In this document: positions 23,371 to 36,368 of the stretch, in pieces | How the letters are laid out: each line of letters opens with the position of its first letter | Numbering within the stretch: the first letter of the stretch is position 1 | Assembly (NCBI GenBank): GCA_021521415.1 | Contig: JAIQDT010005804.1 | Location: 140,211-204,210, forward strand | From: Bidens hawaiensis | Lineage: Eukaryota; Streptophyta; Magnoliopsida; Asterales; Asteraceae | Length of the DNA: 64,000 bases | Reading direction: 5' to 3' | Made by a program: the position numbers and the translations under genes | The notes under the pieces: generated by a model | What the model saw: only the letters and a program-made list of their open reading frames with translations | What the model was told of the DNA's origin: nothing | Database searches by the model: none

Positions 23371-25262
23371 TGTAACATCATGAAAAATTTGGTTCAATTT
23401 TGACAAATAATAAAGATGATGGACTAAAATTATTCATTGTATAAGTAAAGGGAAAAATAAGATAGAGAATGGAAGGAAATGAAGTAAAGAAAATAAAGCA
23501 CTTTATAAGTAGGGAACTTTCTATGATAATGTTCTTATGTGGATAACCACTCTCTCGAGTCCTAGCGCACGGGCACGGGCGAAGGGCGCTTCGATGGCGC
23601 ACTTTGCACTTCGCAGGCTCGCATCGCCACGAGCCGCAATAGTATTTTTGGATGTTGGAACAAAACTAAAGCATAACAAGTTACCAAAAGATCAGGGACT
23701 AAAATGGACAGATTTGAAATTTTGCACCTTCGCGCGACACGAAGGATTTGGGTCTTGCATCTTCGTGCGACGCGCAGTAGTAATGTCACAGCACGTCACG
23801 GGACACGTGTCACCACAAGGTGACACATGGCAGGCTGAGGTGACATGTGGCAAGCCTACTTGGCGACTCACGAGCCTACTACATCTTCGCGCGACGCGAA
23901 GTTGCAGGTTTTTGCCTATAAATAGATCGGCCAAGGGGGATTTCACATTCATCCCTCACACCTCAAATCTCACACACACAACCTTGGTATTCGTGCCACA
24001 ACCCCGACATGCCGATATTCCCATGTTTTTGGCCTCGAAGTGCGTGCTAGAATTCTGCATAGTTATTTTCTCGACTTTCCATCGTCAAGTAGGAGTACCG
24101 CCCGAGTAAAGCTTAGGCATTTCGTATATCAAGCTATACAAGGTAGGGATTCGGCCCGATTATTATATTATAAATGGCTTATACCCTAGTCGGGGATATA
24201 GCCCGTACCTTGATCATATAATAAAGTAAAAATATTTCATAAGTCAAGATTATAGATGAAATAATATTTCTCTATTATATATAAAGATTTTTATAAATAT
24301 TTCTTATGATAAAACAAATTTGAAATGTACGTTTCTCCATAAAGAAGAAGCGTAGTTTATAAATGATTAACAAAATAAAGGACTAGAGATCCTTATATTT
24401 TATAAAGAGATAAATGTCAAGGTAACTGTTATGCAAACGGACTAAAGGTCTAAAGCTAGATCGTTGATCTAGTACTTATAAAACACTATTCTCGTACTAT
24501 AGGTCCGATGTAACAAGACAAATCGGTGAGAAACACCAAACAAGAAGAAAGATGAATACGTCCAACATTTTATAAAACAAGGATTTGAATGTTTGCATGG
24601 GATTATATATCCATAAAACTTTATAAACGAAAGTAATCACTGGCCCTCAGGCTATTGTATACGTTTGTTTGGATCCTTACATATGTGGGTAGACGGTGGG
24701 CACACCGCGCCACACTTGCTAATGCCTCCACCACGTTGGGCCGGACCTAAGTAATTTCCGAGGGGGGATTATCTCGTATATATTGGTAGTTGGTAAGTCC
24801 TCGATGTTGCGGTATCGCTGAGCGGTTTCAAGTATAAATGGATGTTTATAATAGTAAATTTTGACTTGGTTATTTCCTAAGCCACAATGGGCCGGGTCAT
24901 AAGATACCCGAGGGGATAACTAAGTATTTAAATGTTTTGTGTCAGCGTGTTCACCAGCATGTGCTGCTGACGTATTTTTATAACTGTTTTACAGGTAATA
25001 AAGGATAGGTGTTTGGAGATGATGGATAGCCGTTAGACGATCTGATGGCTCAAGTGGATGTTTTAATATTAAAAATAATGTAAATTATAGTTTTGTCATC
25101 CAAACACTTTTTGTACAAATTAACGGGGCTTTAATTCCTGCCTTTTGAATATAATAATATTTTCATCAGGTCTTCTGCTTTACAACCTTAAACTCTGATA
25201 TATTTACAAAACAGGTACCGACTTATGAGTCACACGCCTAGGCCCTAGGTCAGGGTGTGACA
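23371..25262 (+). repeat. 5' LTR of outer Tekay-like element (1892 bp)
   Basis: TG..CA ends. Matches the 3' LTR pieces at 31259-31552 and 38601-38858. It contains several copies of a short GC-rich palindrome of the type CTTCGCGCGACGCGAAG (near 23728, 23759, 23885), and a TATA box at 23919. The open frame at 23537-24109 is LTR sequence, not a gene. Confidence 0.92.
23918..23926 (+). promoter_or_regulatory. LTR TATA box
   Basis: CTATAAATAG-type box directly downstream of the last CTTCGCGCGACGCGAAG palindrome. It puts the RNA start near 23950 and makes U3 about 580 bp. This stretch is deleted from the 3' LTR. Confidence 0.6.
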
Positions 25263-25266
25263 GGGC

Positions 25267-25283
25267 TGGTATCAGAGCCATCG
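25267..25283 (+). other. Primer binding site (tRNA-iMet)
   Basis: TGGTATCAGAGCCATCG four bases after the LTR end is a perfect match to the usual plant initiator tRNA-Met primer site. Confidence 0.9.
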
Positions 25284-25416
25284 ATCTTAGCGAATTAGGT
25301 ATATAAGTATACCTAAGCTTTGATTAGAGATAAGTTTCAATATTCTATTATATTGTTATATAGGGATAAAATAGGTTGGTATTCTTTACTATCCCTTATT
25401 ATTCTAATCCTAATAG

Positions 25417-26490
25417 ATGTCGACGTTCAATAAATACATGGAGACCTTCTGTGAAGAATTTAGAAATGCAGGCTGTCCGGAAACAATTATTCCTTCCGAT
25501 GATGAAACTGATAGCTACTATTCCAATTTCATCAAACAAGACAGGCCAGTCGTACCAGTGGTACCCTATAGAAGTCAACCCACTCACTTCCCTGTCGAAG
25601 CAAATTCCTATCAACATACCAAATGACCCGCCAACCCCAGAGAATCATCCTTCCGATAATATGGAGGTTGACGAGCCAGCTAAGTTTTATCGTAAGGAGA
25701 ACACGCCAAGTTGGATGCAGATTTATTCCGACCCAAGATATACATGAACTCCAGTCTATAACCCATAGATTCTCCTAATGATTCTGTTTCAGGTCCATCA
25801 AGGAAACCCAAAATGAGAGTGATGCAACCTTTCGAAAAGGTGACCATTTAGGTTGATTTGAATAAAGGCAATGTGGAAATTGATCCAGAGGAAGAATCCG
25901 AGGAAGATCCCTAGGAAGAGACTAATCCAGAAGAAGAGCCATAAGAAGAATCAGAAAAAGATCTAGGAGAAGAAGCTCCAAAAGAAATGAGCATTGATGA
26001 GAAGAGCCATAAGGCGCAAAACCACCCAAGATGTTACTGTCCACCGAGTATGGGCTGTCAACAACCGTTGTTTCACCTGTCCCCTTATTATGATCAGCAA
26101 GATCTGTATGTTCAAGGATTTATGAATGGTTTTCCACCCTACACTGGTGTTGTTCTGACCATATCAGAACAGGCGAACGAGATAAAGCAGCAAGGAGAGG
26201 CTGCGGAAGCTTTTTATAACTTGCCATTTGAATCAAGTCCCCCACCACCGTACCCAAGGAACCACTATGACATAGTCATGATGGGATATCGAAATCCACC
26301 ACCTCGATATGGGTATCCAAATGTCATCCCTCAATCACAAGAAGAACACCTTGATCTGGCACTCCATGAAATCGATGAGTTGCGAAAGAAGATGGCTACG
26401 GAGAGTAGCAAGAAAGAGAAGGTGGGAAAGAAGTTACTACAAAAATGTAGTAAGTTGAAGAAAATGATCAAGAAATACATGAAGGATTAG
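25417..26490 (+). pseudogene. Extra reading frame upstream of gag
   Basis: Between the primer site and gag lies a degraded reading frame. It starts MSTFNKYMETFCEEF at 25417, shifts frame near 25600, has several in-frame stops between 25747 and 25945 in an acidic Glu-rich stretch (EEESEEDP), and is open from 25987 to 26490. The last part is Pro/Tyr-rich and ends in a basic predicted coiled coil (ALHEIDELRKKM.. to KKMIKKYMKD). It is separate from the gag that follows at 26690. I do not recognise a domain. Some plant gypsy elements carry extra open frames, but usually downstream of or antisense to pol. Confidence 0.5.
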
Positions 26491-26492
26491 GG

Positions 26493-26580
26493 ATCCCACT
26501 CTGCTGTAGTCGGACCGTTTGTTTCCCCACTCTGCTATAGTTGTAACATTTGTTTCCCACTCTGCTGTAGTGTACCGTTA
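26493..26580 (+). repeat. Three ~31-bp repeats, CCCACTCTGCTGTAG
   Basis: CCCACTCTGCTRTAGT recurs at about 26495, 26526 and 26558, each followed by a TTTGTTTCC-like phrase, between the extra frame and gag of the outer element. Confidence 0.7.
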
Positions 26581-26689
26581 ATAAGTCCGTTGTACGTGTG
26601 CTTGTATCGGTGTTTCTAAGTCCAGGGTAGTAGAAATTGTTAATGTTGTAATGTGTTCCCGTTTGTGAGATAAATAAAAACTTTTAGTT

Positions 26690-27900
26690 ATGAATCAATT
26701 TCCTTATAATTTCAGAATGTCGAAACAAAGTAATCCCTCTCAAAATAAGGAAGCTTCGAACGCTAAAAGCAACCAATCAAAAATTGAGCCTGCTGAAGGA
26801 AACCATGAGCAGTTGATAACCAAAATGCAAGAAATGATTAATGCCATGAATACCTTATTACCCGCCATGAAAGAAAATCTGTCCATCAAAGTGAAAATCG
26901 ACCGCCCAGTAAGACTATCAAATCCAAAACCCGTCCAAATCCTACCCCTCAAAATGAAGAAAGTGATCAAGGATCAACCAACAGTGAAGAGTTCCACCAA
27001 ACCTTTAAAAAGAAGTTAAGGATCGAAGGCTGTTTGTTCAAAGACTTCAAAAATTGTGGGCCGAAGGAGTTTTATGGCGACAAAGGTGCCATAGCAGCCA
27101 TAAAATGGCTTGAAGAAATGGAATCAATCGTCATCATAAGCAAATGTACTAAGGAAGAAAAGATTCAGTACATAGCACAAATGTTTAAAGGAGAAGCGTT
27201 AGAGTGGTGGAACACTCTGTTGATGATAAGAGGTAGAAGAACCATGTATCAGCTTACATGGGAAGAATTTAAAGATTTGCTATGCAGAAATTCTGTCCAA
27301 TGCATGAGACCGACTTAATCCAAACCAAGTTTCTCAATCACAAGGTAGTCAGGACTAATCTAAGAGACTACAATACCAAGTTCCAAGAGTATTGTAGACT
27401 TGTGACCTAATTGGTAACACCCGCATTGAGCAAGGCAACCCACTACATATGGGGTTTACCGAGAGAGATATGAGACATGGTGAGGTCTCATTTTCCGCAG
27501 ACGGCCGAATCCGCCATGGAGCTGGCTGGTTATCTGATGAACGGTCTGATCCGCAACAAGGAAGAGGATAAGAAGGAATATACAACGAATGACAAGAAGA
27601 GAAAGCGAAATAATCGTTTCAAGGGAAAGGAAGTGGATAGGAGGAGGGGTGGTTTTAATTCCAACTACTCGTTATGCAATATTTGTAAAAGGCATCATCT
27701 GGGTCGATGCCGGTTTGCAACATCTACACATGCCATCTGTGATACATGCAAAAAGCCAGGGCATGCTGTTGCTGATTGTTGGAAGAACAAGATGACTTGC
27801 TTCAACTGCAAGGAGATGGGACATCTTAGCTTTGAATGTCCTAAAAAGAATGTTGATGGTAGTGGAGGTACTGGAGGTACTGGAGGTGCTAGAGGTAGCA
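26690..27900 (+). pseudogene. gypsy gag remnant (Tekay-like)
   Basis: Pieces of gag in shifting frames: an N-terminal part with KMQEMINAMNTLLPAM (26690-27019), the retrotransposon gag domain (27034-27318, with FYGDKGAIAAIKWLEEME and FKGEALEWWNTL), a linker with stops (27319-27476), then a Lys/Arg-rich segment and two CCHC-type knuckles near 27685-27845 ([28 protein letters not shown]). A third Cys/His cluster ([12 protein letters not shown]) precedes them. Frameshifts near 27020 and 27330-27480 disable it. Confidence 0.85.
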
Positions 27901-27929
27901 GCACCAAGAATAATGGAAAGAAGGGGAAT

Positions 27930-30900
27930 GCTCGAGTCTTTGTACTTGACACCAAGAAGGTCGCAGACATACTGGAAACCATCACCGGTACGTTCTTAGT
28001 TAATAACGTTTACGCGAGAGTTTTATTTGATTTTGGTGCAAATCAAAGTTTTATAGATTATAAGTTTTGTAGTCTATTAAACGAACCTTTAAGGAAATTG
28101 AATAAAACTATAAACGTCAAGACGACCAGTGGTAAAATAGTTGAAATTTCTGAAACCTTAGAAAATGGAAAGATCTTGTTGGCAGGCTACGTCATCTCTG
28201 TACAATTACAGCCCATGACATTAGCGGGCTTTGATATAGTTCTAGGTATGGACTGGTTATCCAACAGCCATGCTCGTATCATTTGCAATAACAAAACCAT
28301 AGAACTCCAAGCCCCTAACAAGCGAACAATTCAAATAGCGGGCGACAAAGACGCTGGTCATGTTAGCATAATCTCCATGATGAAAGCTAACAAATGCTTA
28401 AACCAAGGATGTTTAGCATTTATGCCTTATGTAACAGAAGAATCAAAACCGACGGAAATCAAAGACGTACCTATAGTATCCGAATTTCCCGACGTCTTTC
28501 CTGATATATTCCCAGGAATTCCACCCAATCGAGAAATCGAATTCAGAATAGACTTAATGCCTGGAACAGCTCCAATAGCCAAATCCCCCTATCGTTTGGC
28601 TCCAACGGAAATGAAGGAATTGAAGAAACAACTGGATGAGTTGTTAGAGAAAGGATTTATTCGTCCAAGCTCATCACCTTGGGGAGCGTCGATATTATCC
28701 GTCAAAAAGAAAGATGGTTCCCTGAGGATGTGTATTGACTACAGGGCATTGAACAAAGTAACTATTAACAAACGATATCCGCTACCTAGAATTGATGACC
28801 TATTCGATCAACTGCAAGGAGCGAGTTTCTTTTTGAAAATAGATTTACGTTCTGGATACCATCAGTTGAAAGTTCAAGAAGAAGATATTCCGAAAATAGC
28901 TTTTCGAACAAGTATGGACATTATGAGTTCACCGTAATGCCATTTGGACTCACTAATGCCCCAGCCGCTTTCATGGACTTGATGAACAGAGTTTGTAAGC
29001 CTTATTTAGATAAATTTGTAATCGTATTCATTGACAATATACTTATTTATTCTAAATCAGAAGAAGATCACAAAGTTCATCTTAGGATCTTACTTGAGAT
29101 ACTGCGAAACAAGAAGTTGTATGCTAAATTTTCCAAGTGCGAGTTCTGGCGGCATTAAGTACTATTTCTTAGCCACGTTATCAATGCAAATGAAATTCAA
29201 GTGGACCCCACAAATATTGAAGCAATAGTTAAATGGGAGATTCCTAGATCACCAACCGAGGTTAGAAGTTTCCTAGGTTTGGCTGGATATTATAGAAGAT
29301 TCATTAAAAATTTCTCCCGTATAGCAGTTCCCCTAACTTCATTAACCCGAAAGAATGTTAAGTATGAATGGGGAATCAAACAACAAGAAGCATTTGATTT
29401 ACTTAAACAAAAGCTTACAAATGCACCTATACTGGCCTTGCCATAGGGTAAAGAGGATTTCGTTGTATTTAGTGACGCATTTCGTTCAAGTTTGGGTTGC
29501 GTACTAATGCAAAGAAAGAAATTAATAGCTTATGCTTCTCGTCAATTGAAAGTACATGAAAAGAATTATACGGCTCATGATCTAGAGTTAGGTGCCATAG
29601 TTTTTGCCTTAAAGTTATGGAGGCACTATCTCTATGGAGTCAAGTTTATCGTGTACACTGATCATAAGAGCTTAAAGCACATCTTTAATAAGAAGGAACT
29701 TAACATGTGTCAAAGAAGATGGATGGAATCCTTAAACGATTATGACTGTGAAATTATCTATCATGAAGGAAAAGCAAATGTGGTAGCTGACGCAATGAGC
29801 CGGGAAGAACGTGAGAAACCCAAAAGAGTTTGAGCTTTGAGATTAGAGTTACAACTAGATTTAATTGAACAAATCAAGAAGTCTCAGAAGCAAGCAATTG
29901 AAGAAAATCATATCTCCGAAAAAAATGTGACGGCACCATTGATTCTTTGGTCAAAGGAGATGACGATATACTGAGACTTGGAAATAGAATTTGGGTACCA
30001 ATTTTTGGTGATTTACGTATAAAGTCATGAATGAAGCTCATAATTGGAATGGGATGAAGAGTGATATTGCTTTATATGTTGCTAAGTGTTTAACATATTT
30101 ACAAGTTAAGGAAGAGCATCAAAAGCCTTCAGGTTTGCTTCAACAACCTGAACTTCCTGTATGGAAATAGGAGATGATAATAATGGATTTCATTACGAAA
30201 CTCCCTAAGACTACCCGACAACACAATGCTATTTGGCTCATCATCGATAGGTTAACTAATCCTCTCATTTCTTACCTATCAATGAATCTTACTCTATGGA
30301 TAGATTGGCACGAATATACATGAACAATATTGTATCATTACATGGTGTGCCACTATCTATCATATCTGATCTAGACAGTAGATTTACGTCTCATTTCTGG
30401 AATAGTTTCCAAAAAGCGTTAGGAACTCAGTTGAATCTTAGCACTGCTTATCATCCTCAAACTGATGGGTAGAGCAAAAGAACAATTCAAATGATTAAGG
30501 ACATGCTCCGAGCTTGTGTGATCGATTTAAGCGGATTTTGGGATGATCACCTGCCTCTGATGGAATTCTCGTATAATAACAATTATCACACAAGTATTCA
30601 GGTCGCACCATTTGAAGCTTTGTATGGACGAAAATGTAGAACGCCTATATGTTGGTCCAAAACGGGAGATAATCAATTACCTGGACCCGAGATCGTCCAA
30701 AAAACGACGAATAAAGTGTTACAAATTCGTGAACGACTCAAAACGGCAAGAGACCGGAAAAATAGCTATGCAGACGTCCGCCGTAAACCGTTGGAATTTC
30801 AAGTAGGCGATAAGGTCTTATTAAAAGTATCACCGTGGAAAGGAGTCGTACGATTCGGCAAGAAAGGAAAGTTAAGTCCTTGTTTCGTGGGACCATTTGA

Positions 30901-31219
30901 AGTACTAGAACGAATCGGTAGTGTTGCTTATCACTTACGTTTTCTGGAAGAGATGAAAGGAATACATGATGTATTTCACGTCTCTAACTTACGTAAATGT
31001 CTGGTTAACGAAACTTTAGCCATGCCCTTGAAAGATGTCGAAATCAACAAAAATCTAAAATTTGTAGAACAACCTCTACAAGTTGAAGATTTCCAAGTTA
31101 AGCAACTTAAACGACGAAGGCTAAAGCTAGTCCAGATACGATGGAACTCTCGAAGAGGACCCAAGTTTACTTGGGAGTTAGAATCAGAGATGAGAAAGAA
31201 ATACCCACATATGTTCTAG
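27930..31219 (+). pseudogene. gypsy pol remnant: PR, RT, RNase H, INT, chromodomain-like end
   Basis: Protease (active site written DFGANQSF near 28028, DTG in the family, so the catalytic Thr is lost), reverse transcriptase ([34 protein letters not shown], and VFIDN at the catalytic site near 29030 where the family has FIDD), RNase H ([32 protein letters not shown]), integrase (30050-30900, with [10 protein letters not shown] and [16 protein letters not shown]) and a chromodomain-like C-terminus ending at 31219. Breaks include a one-base loss near 28912, a frame change near 29157, TAG at 29444, and multiple stops in 29834-30490. Confidence 0.9.
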
Positions 31220-31258
31220 CGAATCTAGAGGACGAGATTCATTTTAAGGTGGGTAGGA

Positions 31259-31552
31259 TGTAACATCACGAAAAATTTGGTCCAATTTTGAAAATAATAA
31301 AGATGATGGACTAAAAATATTCATGGTATAAGTAAAGGGAAAAATAAGATAAACAATGAAAATAGCTTATGTTAAGGATATGAAATAAGGAGACTCCATC
31401 CCACATGAAAAGTGGTAAAGAAAATAAAGCACTTTATAAGGAGGGAACTTTTCATGATAATGTTCTTATGTGGCTAACCACTCTCCCTAGTCCTAGCGCA
31501 GGGTGCGAAGCACCCGACGCGCACGCGCACAGGCACGGGCTCGGGCTCGGGT
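31259..31552 (+). repeat. 3' LTR of outer element, left piece
   Basis: TGTAACATCACG... aligns with the first ~240 bases of the LTR at 23371, with an extra block near 31365-31420. It is cut at 31552 by the second gypsy element. The polypurine tract lies just upstream. Confidence 0.9.
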
Positions 31553-33427
31553 TGTAACACCCGTTAATTTCCGGTTTAAAGATTTTAAGCATGTAGAGTA
31601 TGTATATTTCTCGGGAGTTATCTGGCATCTTTTGTTGACCCGACCATCTTCCCGATACGTTAAGTTATGTAATATATCCTTTCAAGTTGCCAAATCTTTC
31701 AAATTTGAGGGGCTTGGATGAAACATTTTTATATTATAACAATAAACAAACAAAAAAAAACCTAACCCAAGCCACTCTTGTCCGATCGGCAGCTTCAAGG
31801 CCCACCCCCCTGCAATTTTCCTTTGTTCCGGCCAAGATTAAGCCATAAAAATTCAATTCAAGGTTAGTCTAACGTCCATGCAAGTCTTTTTCACCATTAA
31901 ACCCGTTATCGAACACGTTAGGGTTGAGTTTTGATGATAACAGTTTGCTGACAGATTCATATACGTTTATTGTAGGGTCTGTAACGTGATGATAATCCAT
32001 TGATTTTGATCAATTCTTGTTTCCATGATGTTCTAATTTGAGTCTAGTTTCCAGAAAGGTATAATATGTAATTTTTGGACGAGATTTGAATAGTTTTTAT
32101 GAATTTATAAGATCAAGTGTCAAAGCTGATGCGGGATGACGGACTCTGATCTGTCTTCCCGACATCATAACTCTCTTTCAACAAGTCAAAATCAGTTGGT
32201 TACACTTCTGAAACTTAATGTTTTGAGTTAAGAATCAAACCCAATTAGAATCGTTTAATTTGGTTTGGTAATGAATTCTATAAAAATAAAACCATTTTGT
32301 TACGCACTGAAATAGCTGCACGTACCTTGCTGTGTTGGAGGAATTTTTATAATTTTTGTGTCCAATAGAAAAATATAATAAAAATATTTTTATAAACCTA
32401 AGACATTTATTAAAGTCTGGTAAAAATTTAATAATTTATTTCAAAGGTTATCCTATGTAATTAAATGCATCTTCGCATGCTAAAAACTACACGTTTTACT
32501 TGTTATTGATCGATAAGTTCGTTTTAGTCTTAACCGGTGGATGTTCAATTGTGTTCTTTTCGGGTCTGTTTAAAGCAATTTTTTGCACCACAATCTTCCT
32601 AGGTATGTCCCGTATATCATACTTAAGTATCGTGTTCATTGGTGTTCGTTAGATTGGTCAACTAGTTATCGTTTGAAAGATTGTGTTCGGTTGACTAGAA
32701 TTGTAGTTGGATGCGTTTAACGCGAGGGTTGAAGTGATTAACGACCAATTCAGCTCGGGGACACTTGGTTTGGTGTACGGGCTGTTGAAAAATTATTTTT
32801 ATAAGTTATGGGGCTAAATTGGTTGTCGGTTACTCCAACGGGTCGGTACAACGCGCAATTTCGTTTATTTAGTAGTTGGTGCGTTATATTGCGAATTACC
32901 GACCCATTTGACTTGTGTAGCGTCGTGTGGACTTGTTGGCTGTGATTTTATCATGTTGGGTCCACACGGGGCTGAGTTGGATGTTAATGGCCTAATCGAC
33001 TCTTAAACACGCGTATTGGCATCACTTAGTGCTTCCGAGGGTAATTTGGGAATTCTTTATTCCCGGGAGTGTCTAAGGGTCGTTTTGGTGAATGTAAGGC
33101 CTCGGGGGCTGTTGTGATTTAGTTTGATGAGGTCGAGGCTTTAGGTGACCCGAACCCCGTTAGAACGTCTCGTAGGGTAAACGAGTCATCTTAATGTCAT
33201 TAGTATTGATTGAATGTAAACCGACAGGTGTTTGAGTCTTGGGATTACTTAGGGATCATCTGGCTTGTGGTGAATACGCGTCTTGTGTCAGGTGAGTTCA
33301 TGATACCCCTTTTTAACTCTTTTTAAGTTTTGGGCTAGCATGCACACCTAAATGATTTTACTTGATGAAACGTTTAAACTATTTTATATAGGCTTGCTAG
33401 TATATGGTAGGCCTTGGGATGTTATAG

Positions 33428-33460
<33 letters not shown>

Positions 33461-34135
33461 ATGGCCTATATTTGGCGATGTTGTAGTCGTATCGACTACG
33501 GATGTTGCGTATGCCTACTTTGTGTTTGCATACGTTGATGAGATGTTACGTGTTTGGGTTGTACGTTTGCTCGACCCTGATGTTATTACTTGGATGTTAT
33601 ATATATATATATATAGGGATGCACTTATAAAGATGTTTATATGTAGGTTTGTATATGTATATATACATAAGGATGATTATTTTTCGAAGATGATGGCCTA
33701 ACTGATGTATCCCTTTTATAGTTTAAAACCTTTGGGAATGACTATTATGATTATTATGATTGATGTTATTTATTAAAACTTGAACTCACTCAGCTCAAGC
33801 TGATTTTGTGTGCATGTTAGTGTGAGTTTCAGGTTAGGATGTGGATGCATAACCGCTTGGACGTGCACGAAGCTACTTAGACGGTGGAGGGCATGCTTAG
33901 TCGGATGTTTCAATAATAATAAACGTTTTCTTTTTAACATCTATTTAAATACATTTAAATTGGTTTTGGGCATAACTCCCGGGTTTTGGGAACTTATTTT
34001 ATTATTTATGTTTTCCACTGAATTATAATCTAAGATGCTTATTTTAATGAAAAGAACTGTTTTCAAGTTTAAGTATTTTTACAAATGTTTTGTATGAATA
34101 CCAACTGTAGGATTCCCGGGATTCGGGGTCTTACA
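31553..34135 (+). repeat. 5' LTR of second-level element (2583 bp)
   Basis: TG..CA ends. Its final 383 bases (33753-34135) align with 36270-36368 plus 38307-38595, with only a handful of substitutions. It contains two TA-dinucleotide runs (33427-33454, 33599-33615). No gene; open frames within are LTR sequence. Confidence 0.92.
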
Positions 34136-34138
34136 AGT

Positions 34139-34155
34139 TGGTATCAGAGCCATGG
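34139..34155 (+). other. Primer binding site (tRNA-iMet)
   Basis: TGGTATCAGAGCCATGG three bases after the LTR end. Confidence 0.9.
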
Positions 34156-34699
34156 TTCGAGGGATCCGAGCATCCCCGAATGCTTACTCGAACTGTAAAG
34201 GAAAAGACTAGTATGCCCACCGTGAGTAGCTGCACGCTAAGAGGTAACTTTAAATTGTTTAGTCATTCCTTTGAATTTTAAAGTTCAAGTATGTGATTAA
34301 TTGTTTAAGTGTTAAATAGAATGCTAATTTGGTTTGGGGGAGGGGTGCTTAGGACGGGCCCGTGAAGTAAACGACTAATAACACTTGATCAACGTTATTA
34401 GCAATTTACCCTTACCTTCCATGTTCTAAATACCACTTGTGTCTGACTATGTTAGGGTTCCGTCTTTGTAGGGATAGGATTTGGCTAACTCTCGAGTCGT
34501 TAGCGTTAAAGTTCATCTTATTCCCTAAATTCTCCTGTTCGTTTTCCATCCTCTCGAACGCTTTGCGCGTAATTGTTTAGATGAGGCGTAGCATGCTGTC
34601 ACTCTGGGCTCCTTGGTACTTGACCGCTTAAATTCCTCGCTCCTTCAAGATTGTATGTGCAACTGTTTAGCTAAGTAGAAGCGTAATGTTATCCCAGAT

Positions 34700-36270
34700 A
34701 CCTTTTTACTTGATGGATTACAAGCTTCGGTCTTATTTGATTCGGGTGCCAGTAGAAGTTTTGTATCTTCCGCTTTTTGTTCCTCGTTGAATAAATCACC
34801 CGAGCGCGTAGTCGATGTGTTTGAGGTTGAGGTCGCCGTAGGAAAGTCTGTTTCCGTGTCTAGGGCTATTTAGGGTTGTTCCATCGAGTTGTCTGGGTAT
34901 AGATTTCCGGTGCGGTTGTACTTGATGCCGCTTGGCGGTTTCGATGTGGTGCTTGGGATGGATTGGCTCGCATGTGTTGATGCTCAGATCGTTAGTGGTC
35001 AGAAACTTGTACGTCTAAGGGCCCCGGATGGGACCCAAATTAAGGTCTTCGGTGATCGGGATGGTACGACGCCAGATATCATATATATGCTTAAGCCGGG
35101 AAAACTGATGCAGCGGGGGTACGGGGCGTATCTGGCGTATGCTATAAACGTGAAAACCGCGGTGGCTACCGTCGGTGATGTTCCCACTGTTCGGGATTTC
35201 CCGGATGTATTTCTAGATGATTTGTCAGATGTGCCGCCGGATCGCGAGGTCGAGTTCCAGATAGACCTTGTACCGGGAGCAAAACCCGTTGCTCGAGCCC
35301 CTTACCGTCTAGCACCGAATGAAATGAAAGAACTTATGGCTCAATTGGAAAACTTGCTCGACAAGGGCTTCATTCGACCGAGCATCTCACCTTGGGGTGC
35401 CCCGGTCCTGTTCGTTAGGAAGAAGGACGGTAGCGTGCGGATGTGCATTGACTACTGTGAATTGAATAAATTCACTGTCAAAAATCGGTACCCTCTATCA
35501 AGGATCGACAACTTATCGACCTTAGGTCCGGGTATCATCAGTTAAAAATTCAGGAGGAAGATATCCCTAAGACTGCCTTCCGCACTCGTTATGGGCATTA
35601 TGAATTCCTCGTGATATCTTTCGGTTTGACCAGCGCACCGGCCGCGTTCATGGATCTTATGAACCGGGTGTGTAGGCCGATGCTCGATTGTTCGGTTATT
35701 GTGTTCATTGACGACATTCTTGTGTATTCTAAAAGTGAATACGATCACGCTGGTCAACTCACGAAAGTTTTGGAAGCTTTGCGAAAAAACAAGTTGTATG
35801 TGAAATCGTATCAGCTTATTCTTAAACCCGATATTTTGAAACAGATAGCCAACATACAAAACGAAGCTTTACAGTTGGAATGGATTATGTCAGAGCGTAT
35901 TTGGGGTCAAGAAAAATTGTTGGAAGACGTCGGTGATGGGGTGAAGTATAAGGATGGGCGTTTGTAGGTACCGAGGTATAGGGATTCAGAGGTAAAATAT
36001 TGGATGAGGCACACAAGTAGCGCTATCCCATTCACCCGGGCGCGACCAAGATGTACCAGGACCCGAATAGAAATTATTGGTGGCCTGCGATGAAGTGTGA
36101 GGTGGCTCAGTACGTGGGTAAGTGTTTGACGTGTCTGCAAGTTAAAGCCGAGCACCAGAAGCCTTTCGGGAAACTTCAACCCTTGGAAATACCTGAGTGG
36201 AAGTGGGAACATCTTACGATGGATTTTGTGACTAAAATGCCTCGTACTCCTAGGGGTAGATATGACACCA
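34700..36270 (+). pseudogene. gypsy pol fragments, internally deleted
   Basis: Protease starts in a segment near 34735 (DSGASRSFVSS), has an in-frame TAG at 34870, then is open 34889-35545 through the RT N-terminus ([33 protein letters not shown]). A short deletion removes the RT segment between RIDNL and IDLRSGYHQ at about 35513 and shifts the frame. RT resumes (35555-35810, [28 protein letters not shown]), then a large deletion removes the end of RT and RNase H. The integrase zinc-binding part (36050-36270, CLTCLQVKAEHQKPFG) stops where the LTR remnant begins. Confidence 0.88.
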
Positions 36271-36368
36271 TTATGATTGATGTTATTTATTAAAACTTGA
36301 ACTCACTCAGCTCAAGCTGACTTTGTGTGCATGTTAGTGTGAGCTTCAGGTTAGGATGTGGATGCATT
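36270..36368 (+). repeat. 3' LTR remnant of second-level element, left piece
   Basis: Matches 33753-33851 of the 5' LTR. The integrase reading frame runs straight into it, so the first 2200 bases of the LTR and the rest of pol were lost in one deletion. Confidence 0.88.

Noticed and set aside
23537..24109. 190-residue open frame
   Set aside because: Lies wholly in the 5' LTR of the outer element, crosses its TATA box and is not kept in the 3' LTR.
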